From Blastocladiella emersonii ATCC 22665 (Eukaryota; Blastocladiomycota; Blastocladiomycetes; Blastocladiales; Blastocladiaceae), in contig JANHCV010000009.1 in the NCBI GenBank assembly GCA_025594325.1, positions 372,001-436,000 of the forward strand: a stretch of 64,000 bases of DNA, written 5' to 3'. The notes below the pieces were generated by a model, which worked only from the letters and a program-made list of their open reading frames with translations, was not told where the DNA came from and did no database searches. Of the stretch, positions 21,593 through 30,553 are shown in pieces. The position numbers were made by a program, and so were the translations under genes. Numbering within the stretch: the stretch's first letter is position 1; each line of letters starts with the position of its first letter.

Positions 21593-23231
21593 TCACCTCC
21601 CCCCAGACCGTGACCTGAGCGACTTGACGAACCCTTGGTACACCGCGTTCTTGAGCTGGCGACCGGACTGGCTGCGCGTGATGGACGATGGCGGGTCGGG
21701 CGAGGGAGAGCGCGCGCGCTTTGGGTTGGCGCGGGCGGGCGATGAGGCGGGCGAGGACTGCGTGACCGAGAACTGCGACTTGTCAGCCGAGACTTGGCGA
21801 GGAGCAGGATCTTGGCGTGGAGCGGGCACAGGGGAAGACGCGGCGACCTTGGGGGCGAGACGCTGCAGCGAACGCTGGCGCTCGAGCCGGGTGTCGGCCG
21901 AGATCTTCTTGTGGTAGTCGTTGATGGCGCCGGCGGTGTCGAAGCTGCTGGCGGGGATCCACAAGTTCTTGGCGGAGCGATTGGACCAGCGGACCAGGTA
22001 CTCGCGCTCGCCGTTCGCGCCGTCGCAATGACGGAGGATGTCGCGCATGGTGTCCAATTCGCCCAAAGGCGCTGACTCGGGCTGGATGAGGCGCAGGTGG
22101 TGCGCGGGGATCTTCTTGACGAGTGCGCCAGTGGCGACACGGAGCAGGTACGCGCCGCCACGGTTGTGGCGGACCACTGTGTAACGGGCCCTCGTAGCGT
22201 GGGTCGAGGCGGGAGGCGCGGTTGGTGGTCATGCGCATGACGATGGCGCCCACGGGGAAGTCAGTGGCGATGATCTTGCAGTGCTGATCGGCGCGCGCCT
22301 GCACGACAGCGTTGCAGTCGGCGGTGCGCTGCGCAATGGCGGAGTAGATGGACTTGGTCATGAGCTTGAGGCGAGCGAGCTGCTCCTGCTCGGTCATGTC
22401 GCGGAGGGGCGGCTGCGCGCGGTAGTTGCGGAGCGCGTTGGCGGGACGCGCAAATATGAGCGAGAAGGGCGTCAAGCCGTGGCGCGCGTGCGCGCGCATG
22501 TTGTAGGCGTACTGGATAGCCGGGACCATGGCGGGCCAGCGGTTGAGCTGCCCGTTGAGCGAGGGGAGCAGCATCTCCTTGACTGAGCGAACGAGACGCT
22601 CCGAGGCGCCATTGGCCTGCGGGTGGTACGGCAACACAAGGCGGCAGTCAATGCCAGCCATGTTGGCGAGCGAGGCGATGATCTGGTTGGCGAACTCGGG
22701 GCCGTTGTCGGACTGGATGATGCGCGGGAAACCGAACTGGAAGCACGTGGCCAGGAAGCAGGTGGCGACCTCGCCGGCAGACGCGGAGCGGATCGGGTGG
22801 AGCCACGCGAACCGGGTGCAGATGCCAATGATCACAAGCACGTGCGTGTATCCGTTGGGCGAGATGGGCAGCTGCATGCAGTCCATGGACAGGTGGTCGA
22901 GCGGCAGCAGCGCCTCAATCAAGCGCATTGGGTGGAAACCCTGCCGCGTGGCCAAGAACCGCGCGCACGGGATGCAACTGGCAATGACGCGCTGGCAGTT
23001 GGCGAGCATGCTGGACCATTTGTGGCCAAGGACGACGAGCTGCTGCTGTGTGGCCGCGGGACCCGAGTGGCCCCTGTTGTGCACATTGCAGATGATCTGG
23101 TCGCGCTGGTCACGCGGAACGGGCGCCGTGTCGAGGTGCTGCGCAGGCGGGACGGTGCCAATGGGCGAGAACTCTGGCCGCAGCGCGCTACCCTCGGGGG
23201 CGGGTGCAGCGGCAACAACGCGGGCGTGCAC
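21593..23231 (-). pseudogene. Retrotransposon integrase plus chromodomain, frameshifted
   Basis: The integrase zinc region reads NVHNRGHSGP...CIPCARFL. The DDE core is complete: Asp in LSMDCMQLP, Asp in IIQSDNGPEF, and Glu in QANGASERLV. Near 22186 one extra base shifts the frame (GPLHSG in place of the expected PYTVV), after which VRHNRGGAYLL continues in the other frame. A chromodomain follows (MRDILRHCDG...YLVRWSNRSAKNLWIPASSF). In this family it steers insertion to chromatin marks. The frame ends with a TGA at 21593-21595, at the LTR edge. The final part is Pro/Ser/Arg-rich. Confidence 0.82.
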
Positions 23232-23336
23232 GGCGGGCGCGGGTGTTGAAGAAGAGCTGCCCCCATGGGTGGGTGCGGCAGCAAAAGCGCGGGCCCGCTC
23301 CGCGGGCGGGAGCGAGGCTGGCGCGAGGAAGAAGTG

Positions 23337-24812
23337 TCAAGCACGATTCTCTGCAAGGGAGAGATCGTGCGTCATGAGCTGCTCGAGCTCGCTGTTGCCA
23401 AGGGCACACTCGGGGAGAGACGGCGCGGGAGAGGATCCGGAGGGACCCCCCACCAGTGGGCGCCCACGGGGGGAACGCAATACAGGACAACAGCCGGCGC
23501 GGTTGATGGCGACAAGACGGGCATGGGCGTTGGTATTATACAGGCGCGACAGGATGTCGGGCAGCACGTTCAGGACGCCGGGGAGGTGCGTGACTGAGAA
23601 CAAGAGGGAGAGCAGTGTGTCGAGCCAGTTTTTGAGGATGGGCAACAGGCGCTTCTGCGTGAACATGTGGGTGAGCGCCGCGTGGTCCGTGAACAACGCG
23701 AAACGGCGGCCATAGAGGTAGTAGAAGAAGCGAGTGAGCGCAAAGACAATGCCGAGAAGCTTGCGCTTGGTGGCCGAGTAGTTCTGCTTGGCGGGCTGCA
23801 GAGAGCAAGAGGCAAACAAGATGTAGCGCGGGGACTCGCGGCTACCCTGGAACAGGATGGCGCCAAGACTGACGTTTGAGGCGTCAGTGGCAACAAAGAA
23901 CGGCTTGGAGAAATTGGGCGGCGCGAGACACGGGGCGGCAGCAAGGGCGGCCTTTACGGCGAGGAACGCCTGCTTGCACTCATTGGTCCACACGTTGCAG
24001 ACGTTGAGGTTGATGCGCTTGAGGTTGCTCAGCGCGTTGAGCGGGTGCATGAGGACCGCGGCGAGCGGGATGTAGGCGCGCAGGTAGTTGACAAGGCCGA
24101 GGAACTTCTGGACCTGGTTGCCGGACGTCGGACGTGGCCAGTCGCAGATTGAGACGACCTTGGCCTTGGCGGGCTGCACGCCCTCGGCCAAGACGACGTG
24201 GCCGAGCAGGTGCACGCGTGCGTAGTAGAAGAAGCACTTGGCGGGGTTGAGGTGGAGGTTCCACCGCGTGAGACGGTAGACAACGAGGACAAGGTGCTGC
24301 GTGTACTCCTCGATTGAGGCCAAGAAGATGACGAGATCGTTGATGAAGACGCGCACAAACAGCATGTTGTGGAAGATGTTGGACATGACGGCCTGGAACT
24401 GCGCTGAGAGGGTCTTGATGCCAAACGGGCCGCGCGAAGACAACATTGGGCTGGATAGAGCTGGAATGATGTTGTCAAGGAACAGGTCTGCATGCACGGT
24501 CAGGAACGCTGGGTAGCACCGAGAAGGCTCGCTGCGAACGGGCGTGTGGTTTGCCACAGACGGGACCAAGGCGGCTGCGAAGGGGATCGTTGTGGGTGAC
24601 GGTGGCGGCGCGGGCCAAGGTGGGGCCAAGGCGGGAGCCGACAATGATGTGGTAGAACTTGTCGAGCAGGTGCGCAAACAGGCTGGTGGCAGACGCCGGC
24701 AGGAGGGCGAGGACACAGAGGTGGTGGGCGAGCAGGGGCTGGGAGCGGGGAATGCTGTCAACCGCGCGGGCAGGCAAGGAGACAAACTTGGAGCGGGAGC
24801 GCTTGAGGTCAC
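23337..24812 (-). pseudogene. Retrotransposon reverse transcriptase (partial) and RNase H
   Basis: Only the second half of reverse transcriptase is present. It begins near GPFGIKTLSAQFQAVM, the counterpart of the MPFGLTNAPATFQ block, and the fingers and first catalytic Asp region are missing. The active-site box reads FINDLVIF, so the first Asp of the usual xxDD is Asn. The thumb (HLNPAKCFF...LGHVV) and RNase H (ATDASNVSLGAILFQ, LFTDHAALTHMF) are readable. No protease is found. The frame overlaps the end of gag in a different phase. An internal deletion probably removed protease and half of the polymerase. Confidence 0.8.
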
Positions 24813-26433
24813 CCGCCAAACCCATGGCGAGCAGACCCGCCAGCCGGGCCTTGACCAGGTCGCCCCTCAGGTCCTTGAGCATGGCGAAGATGGCGAGGAT
24901 GGGCGTGTTGTCGCCGTACACCACAAAGCCACACTTGTGGAGCTGGTGGCTGTGCGCCTTATTGCAGAGCCCCTCAAAGCAGAAGCAGAAGGCGCACAGG
25001 CCAGGGCTGGCCACGGCCACAGTACTGAACTTGGTCTCGAGACCCACGGGCCCGATGGGCGCCACGGCCGCGTGGTAGTTGCGCGGGGCGCGCTCGCGCA
25101 CAGCGGAGTGGGAGCGCAAGCGGGACTGGGGACGCAAGCGGGACCGGGAACGCGAGCGCTGACGCTCGTCGCGGCCACCACGATCCTGATTGTGGCGGTC
25201 ATCAGGCACGGCGAGAAGCGCACGCGGGGCGTCGCAGGACGCGCGGTTGTCACGGCTGGCCTTGCCCTTGTCGTAGTGGCCGTTCTTATTGTGGGCGCCG
25301 CCGCCGCGGTGGTTGTTGTAGTTGTTGTTGTTCTTGTTGTTGTAGTTGTTGTAGTTGTTGTTGTTGTTGTTGTTGTTGTAGTTGTTGTTGTTCTTGTTCT
25401 TGTCCTTGTCCTTGTCGCCCAACTTGGTGCGCACAGCCAGCACAGCAGACAAGGCGTCGCCAGCGTCGCCAGCAGGCGCCTTGCTGCGCAAGGCAATCTG
25501 GACGTAGCCGTGGGGGCCAATGAGGTTGACGAGTGTGAGCAGGGTGTGCTTGGAGGTGGCGGTGCCAAGCGTGTGGCAGAGGGCGTTGTAGACGTCGTCC
25601 TTGATGCCCTTGACTGAGTTGAGGAACGAGGAGAGGAGCGCGGGAGGCAGGTGGCCGGTGGGATCCAGGCAACCCCCCTCGTGGAGGCGCCGGACAAACA
25701 CAACGCGGTGGCGCTCAAGGGTGAGGCCCGGAGTGGCGGGGAACAAGAGGTCGAGGTAGCAGACAATGGCAGCGCGCTCCATGTGGTCAAAGAAGTGGGC
25801 GATCAGCTGGTGCTCCTTGAGACTGGCGCCCTTGCGGACCATCGACTTGTACACAACCTGGGCGTCGTGGCCGACGGTGGTGGTGGCAGCGTTGAGCAGC
25901 TTGTACAGGTTGTGCAGCAAGTAGAGGTTGCGGAGGTTGCGGAGGAAGGTGGCTGGGTCTTGGCAGTTGCCGCGGGTTGGGTGGCAGTAGTTGATGCGGG
26001 TGCTCTCGATGTTGGCGCGCAGCTGCTTGTTGATGCTGGTGGTCAACGCAGCGGGAGCGGCTGGCGAGGCGGCGGCTGGCGCGGCTGGGGGCGCCTCGGC
26101 AGGCAGCATGTTGACGGCGAGGTTGATGATGTTGTTGTAGCGCGAGTGCGCGGCGATGAGCACGTCCAGCGCCTTGGCGGCCTGGGCCTGCAGCTTGGGT
26201 GGGTGGGTGGCTGACGTGCCATTGCCCTGGGGCAGCGTGGGTTGCGCGGCGGCGTCGATGGCGGCTGAGCAGGCAGCGAATTGCTTACCAAGTAGCTGGC
26301 GCAGCTCGGCGGCGCGCGCGCGTGCGGCGGGCACGGCCTGGGGGTCCTTGGCCGCAGTGCTGCAGGTGCCGGGGAGCGTGGAGATGTCGCTGCAGAGCGC
26401 TGGCAAGATGGTGAAGGTGGGGTTTGAGGCCAT
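24475..26433 (-). CDS. Retrotransposon gag polyprotein, Asn-rich
   Basis: The frame is open for 652 codons from ATG 26433, which lies only 22 bp inside the right LTR. The middle region (residues about 130-300) is helical with SMVRKGASLKEHQLIAHFFD and is gag-capsid-like. It is followed by a run of Asn codons (GTT repeats on the plus strand, 25310-25400), then Arg/Ser-rich sequence. A Cys-rich stretch CAFCFCF...CNKAHSH...CG may be an atypical zinc knuckle. The last about 110 codons overlap the polymerase frame and look unlike gag, which fits a deletion junction. Confidence 0.7.
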   Translation of the reverse strand: MASNPTFTILPALCSDISTLPGTCSTAAKDPQAVPAARARAAELRQLLGKQFAACSAAIDAAAQPTLPQGNGTSATHPPKLQAQAAKALDVLIAAHSRYNNIINLAVNMLPAEAPPAAPAAASPAAPAALTTSINKQLRANIESTRINYCHPTRGNCQDPATFLRNLRNLYLLHNLYKLLNAATTTVGHDAQVVYKSMVRKGASLKEHQLIAHFFDHMERAAIVCYLDLLFPATPGLTLERHRVVFVRRLHEGGCLDPTGHLPPALLSSFLNSVKGIKDDVYNALCHTLGTATSKHTLLTLVNLIGPHGYVQIALRSKAPAGDAGDALSAVLAVRTKLGDKDKDKNKNNNNYNNNNNNNNYNNYNNKNNNNYNNHRGGGAHNKNGHYDKGKASRDNRASCDAPRALLAVPDDRHNQDRGGRDERQRSRSRSRLRPQSRLRSHSAVRERAPRNYHAAVAPIGPVGLETKFSTVAVASPGLCAFCFCFEGLCNKAHSHQLHKCGFVVYGDNTPILAIFAMLKDLRGDLVKARLAGLLAMGLAGDLKRSRSKFVSLPARAVDSIPRSQPLLAHHLCVLALLPASATSLFAHLLDKFYHIIVGSRLGPTLARAATVTHNDPLRSRLGPVCGKPHARSQRAFSVLPSVPDRACRPVP

Positions 26434-26455
26434 GCGGAAAACTACTTGAAAAAAA

Positions 26456-26598
26456 TGTTGATGCCGACAGAAGGAGGCGGGAGACAAGTAGTCAGGGATG
26501 TCTATTCCTGCCTTCGGCCCCAAACCCAAGACAGGGAGAGGGGAGAATGGATAACAAAGCAGGGCGCGCCGCAGCGGGGTGTGGCGGCGCGGGAGCAA
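26456..26598 (-). repeat. Right LTR, first part (interrupted)
   Basis: This matches the left LTR from TGTTGATGCC up to GCGGCGCGGGAGC and then breaks into the inverted repeat of a nested element. The LTR resumes at 29715. Confidence 0.88.
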
Positions 26599-27689
26599 CA
26601 TCGCCATCCCAGCCAGCCCCTCGATCTCGCAGCAGTTGGGAAAGCTGGAAAAGTGGCTGGAGTTCGGCCGAGAATGAACAAGCTAGGGCTGAGACGTCAT
26701 CGAATTTTCGTTTGCTTGCTCAAGCTTGAGGCTGGTGCGGTCCAAGGTGAGGCTGAGCTTGAGCTGACTTCACCCTCACTGGGTCCAAGTTCGAGCAAAC
26801 TAGGCCGAGCATGTGGCCGGGAATCTGAGCTGCTTGAAGCTTAGGGGAAGCCAAGTCAAACTTGCTCATACTCGCCATAGGTTGAGCTCTAGGCAACGAA
26901 TCGTGAACAAGCTTCAGCAAGTTGGTAGCGTGGGACCCATAGTCCATGTGATTTTGCACCAAGTCGCCGCTCGTTATATATATCGATATCCGTCAAGGAA
27001 GTGTCGCTGGCGGCGCACGCTAGGATGCGCGACGCGTCGTGCGTGCTCACATGATTGGTCGCGTCGACGCGTTCAGTTGCTGGACTGCCTCGCGACGTGT
27101 CTCTCCGAAACAGCGACGAGTGCAACACGTTGGAGCGAATTGGTCTAAGTTGATGAACTGAGTAAATCACGCGGGGTTGGTCAGCTCGTGTGAGTTAGAA
27201 CGCGTGAAACGCCTGGGCTTGCAAGGCTCCGTGCGGCCGTCCGCACCGACTCGCAAGGTTTGATAGCCGTTACTCTCCCTAAGCAAAAGACACCTCGAAT
27301 GTGCTACCGAGCTGCGTGTATTCAAGCCAGCCTCAACGATGGGCCCGCTCTTCCTCTCTCTTCCTCTCCCTTCATCACGGCCCGACGTCTGATTTGAACG
27401 GTGACACGAAACATGCGCGCCGGGAGCCCTATCCGCCATCCGTCTGCTTGACGGCGACAATCCGCCATGTGTCGGCCACCTCTCTTGTCGCGCCATCGCA
27501 CCGTTGCCCCGTGGTGCCGGCCGCGTCGCTACCACCTCGCTGACCGCCCTACGAAATCGCTCGGCGTGTGTACTCTACATGAAGGACGTCCGTGCTGTCG
27601 CTGTTCGCGCTGACAGCTGGTCTCTGACGGTCATTCCCGCGCGAACGTCGTCTGGCGGTTACTGCCGTTCGTCGCGCTGCAGCTCCCCA

Positions 27690-27985
27690 CGTTTCTGCTC
27701 GGGGATGTGACCGTGCGCCTCGCGGACCTCACCGACTCGCACCACTTCGTCGACCGCATGCCAGCGGCCGCCGTTGTCCGGTGCCTGTTGCCCGTCGCAG
27801 CGGCTGCGATCTCGGGCTCCGACACCACGGATCCCGCGACGCTCGCCAACGACCTCGATTCTCGCGCTGTTCGCTTGTCCGCGACGACGTCCTGGACGTC
27901 TGCACGTGGATCGCCGCCGCGTTCAACGACTCCGTGACCGTCCACACGTTTGCGGCTGCGACGTCCGTAGGCGCGTCTTGCTTTT
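27690..27985 (+). other. Possible captured coding fragment inside the nested element
   Basis: Frames here read protein-like (LPTFLLGDVTVRLADLTDSHHF..., then after a shift DVCTWIAAAFNDSVTVHTFAAATSVG) and are less repetitive than the surroundings. No family is recognised. It could be a piece of a host gene carried by the element, or chance. Confidence 0.25.
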
Positions 27986-28088
27986 CTCATCCACCAGTTC
28001 TTTATCTCCTTACGTCGCTTAGAAGGCGCGCGAGTGTCCGTGAATCATGTTGACATTGAGGACGACTGCCACGCGGCGACGGGCCACG

Positions 28089-28275
28089 CGCTGTTCTGCG
28101 TCGCGCTGTTCTGCGTCGCGCTGTTCTGCGTCGCGCCGTTCCGCGTCGCGCCGTTCCGCGTCGCGCCGTTCCGCGTCGCGCCGTTCCGCGTCGCGCCGTT
28201 CCGCGTCGCGCCGTTCCGCGTCGCGCCGTTCCGCGTCGCGCCGTTCCGCGTCGCGCCGTTCCGCGTCGCGCCGTT
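28089..28275 (+). repeat. 15-bp minisatellite, about 13 units
   Basis: Units are GCGTCGCGCTGTTCT (first three) and then GCGTCGCGCCGTTCC (about nine or ten), head to tail. The period is a multiple of three, so several frames stay open across it (ALFCV, then APFRV repeated). These frames are a by-product rather than evidence of a gene. It lies in the nested element. Confidence 0.9.
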
Positions 28276-29714
28276 CCCCAATTTTGAGGACGAGTGCTGT
28301 CACCGCGGCGAAGCGCAGTACCCGTCCAATATGCGCCTGATCCATCGTCCGTACGATCGCGCTCCTGCACGGTTCAAGCGCCCCAGGTGGAGCGGGCCTT
28401 GGCCTTCGATTTTGAAAACCATGAGCGAAGCGTTTGTGGACCAAGTATAATTAATTTGCATGAGGTTGGTCGGTTTTATAGCCGGTAGCAAGAAAAAGCG
28501 CTTTCAAGAGCCCGACGCGTGACGCGCCGAAGGCACGTGGCGGGCGCGAGACAGGCTGCGAGACTTCGGTTGAAGGCGCCACAAGCCCTCAGGTGATGCT
28601 TCGGCACCAGCCACGGCGTCGGCAGTCCTCGACGCCTTGTCCTCCCCGCCCGCCGCTCTCTTCGGACGTCGCCCTGTTCACTACGAGCGTTGGCCCATCA
28701 TGAAGCATTCCACTCCTTGACTCGGTGCAATTGGTGCGGCATACTTGAAAACGTCTTCTCCCCGTGCTCCCCGCTCTTGCCATCACAAGGCTTCTCCTTC
28801 CTCCAACTCTGCCTGCCTCCCTGCGAGCCGCTTCTCTCGCTCCACTTCATCTGCTCCTCGTGTCGTGGCGCGAAGCAAGTCTAAGGCCCCGACGGAGACT
28901 CGGGCCGCGGCGACAGCTGTCAGTCACCGTTGCCCTCCTCAGCGTTGGTCCATGACATGCGACTGACACCCACCTTCGCGGCTCACATTCCCTAGGCACT
29001 TGCCAACTTCTACCTGTCTTCGTGTCTTCGTGTGGGTCGGTATCCAGAACTAGGGTATGGATTCATGGGCAGCTCGAGAAGCTGCATCACTTGGTACGTC
29101 CGCTTGTTTCCTCACGCGTGCATAACGGTGTTGCTCACTTCGCCCTCACGCACGATTACCACATAGGCAGTACTGCTCGCTGCCAAGAAACTGATGGGCA
29201 AGTCGGTGACACGCGAACCAGCCGCCGCCAGCCGGGTCACCAAGGCGTACTAGAACATGCTCGCGTCAAGTCGCTGGCCCGTGCCCAAGGAATCCGCGCT
29301 AACGCCATCACGATGAGCCGGAGTTCGATTTTGACACGCTCGAGGAGCTGGCGAACAAGGCGACGCTCGAGGAGCTGGCGAACAAGGCGACGTGGTCGAT
29401 GGAGCGTGTATCGAAGATTATACACTCTGTTTCCATTCTCATCCAAACTTGAAGCCTTTCTGTGAGTTTATGCAAGATGCGCGAAACTTTGCCTCCATGT
29501 CGCGCAACTTGAGCAAGCTCTCGGCCATGTATCACAAACTAGATCAAACTTGATTCCCTGAATGATGGAACTTGGGTAAGCTTGAGCAAGTTTGAATATG
29601 CCGATTTCAAACTCAGAAATCTTGGAGGGACATAGCCGATCTTGGCGAGTTTGGTGAGCTTGCCCAAGCTCAGCCAAACTCAACCGATTTGGGGGGTCGG
29701 CTGGGATGGCGATG

Positions 29715-29789
29715 GAGGGATTGCGGGCGGCTCACGCGAGATCAGATGATTGATCACCGCGGTCGTGGCCACATGAACGACACGCAACA
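29715..29789 (-). repeat. Right LTR, second part
   Basis: The sequence resumes with GAGGGATTGCGGGCGG and ends CGACACGCAACA, matching the end of the left LTR apart from two adjacent transitions. Confidence 0.88.
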
Positions 29790-30204
29790 CGAGCTGCTTC
29801 GCAAGCTCCTCAATTCGGTTGATGATCTCGCGGTGCGAAGCCATTTGGCATGCCAGCCGCCGAGCTGCACTGCACTTCAGTGTGCGAGCCTGTTGTTGAA
29901 CCCTTTGCGAGATTTTCGAGTACCTCATCTGCGCTGATCTCGCGACGCTCATTGACCAATTGGGCGGCAAGCACGAGGGCAGCACGCTGCCGCTCTCGCT
30001 GTGGCGTGCAATCCCCACTGACGCGCTGTATAGCATCAAGGACGAGCGCTGGGTCGCAAAGACATCGTCGGCATTCACAATCGCGACGTCGTCGGCGGCA
30101 CCGATTCTCGCGCGGTCATCTCGGAGATCCGCCGCGCGGCTCGTCGAATTGTTACTCAAGCGAGCTACCACGAGGCCGTTGTCTCTCTGATCCACCGGGA
30201 TTAG
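29790..30204 (+). pseudogene. Exon-2-only subfamily 1 copy (copy E), right part
   Basis: This continues the copy that ends at 21376. Joined across the element, the residues FKLLRKLLNSVDDLA match LPQCAFNQLRQLLDSVDDLA of the neighbour. It then shows family residues (LIDQLGGKHEGSTLPLSLWRAIPTDAL, read with a frameshift before it, and IRRAARRIVTQASYHEAVVSLIHRD in another frame) and ends at the usual TAG. At least two frameshifts are present. Confidence 0.72.
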
Positions 30205-30417
30205 GGTATGTGTCCGTCAATTACAGTCGTGTCATGACTTTGAATGCAAACCCTGCTGTCTGCGTGAAGTCAGCGCGTTGAATGACGAGGATCCTCGTGC
30301 GTCGCGTGTTCGCTTGAGCCCGCGGTCTTTTCACTGAGGACCCATGCCAGCCTTCACTTTTTTTTTGTATAGCACGCATCCTCCGTTCTCGTTGCAATGC
30401 GTGACGCGCGATCGACA

Positions 30418-30463
30418 ACGCGTCTCCAGCCCGGCGTGAGACAGTCACGCCGGTCAGCTGATC
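30418..30463 (+). promoter_or_regulatory. Palindromic family promoter box, copy F
   Basis: ACGCGTCTCC, spacer, GGCGTGAGACAGTCACGC, then CGGTCAGCTGATC. It lies about 90-135 bp before the start codon at 30554 and is the best-preserved example. Confidence 0.7.
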
Positions 30464-30553
30464 AGCGAACACCACGCGGTTCGTGTGGCGTCGAAACGGG
30501 CGCCGTCTCTGCAGCCAGCCTAACCTACTCTCGCTCACCGCTCATGTAAACTT

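Larger units (their letters stand above)
26599..29714. mobile_element. Nested TIR element of 3.1 kb inside the right LTR, non-autonomous
   Basis: The ends are a perfect 16-bp inverted repeat, CATCGCCATCCCAGCC at 26599-26614 and its reverse complement at 29699-29714, with weaker similarity inward. Both subterminal regions (about 300 bp each) are studded with variants of GCTTGAGCAAG and CAAGCTT on both strands, as in elements with subterminal transposase-binding repeats. The clean break of the LTR at both sides proves insertion. A target duplication is not clean; at most 2 bp (GA) with a change. No transposase frame is recognised, so it is probably non-autonomous. Confidence 0.75.
21377..29789 (-). 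mobile_element. Ty3/gypsy chromovirus retrotransposon, defective, itself interrupted
   Basis: The element is bounded by LTRs starting TGTTGATGCC and ending ACACGCAACA (as read on the plus strand). Flanks CAAGC (21372-21376) and CGAGC (29790-29794) form a 5-bp target duplication with one change. Coding is on the minus strand in the order gag, RT, RNase H, integrase, chromodomain, which is the Ty3/gypsy order. A purine tract (plus-strand TCACCTCCCCCCAG from 21593) abuts the left LTR, as expected for a polypurine tract. Without the nested 3.1-kb insert the element is about 5.3 kb. A reverse-transcriptase deletion, an active-site change and a frameshift show it is dead. No clear tRNA primer site was found. 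Confidence 0.9.

Noticed and set aside
26594-26630. Clean target duplication for the nested TIR element
   Set aside because: Comparison with the left LTR gives at most a 2-bp GA with one substitution, so no length is claimed.
28089-28275. CRISPR-like array
   Set aside because: Units are directly adjacent with no spacers, and the genome is eukaryotic. It is a minisatellite.
28019-28450. Repeat proteins encoded across the minisatellite (ALFCV/APFRV or RRDAE repeats)
   Set aside because: The open frames follow from a period divisible by three and exist on both strands. No start context or conservation supports a gene.
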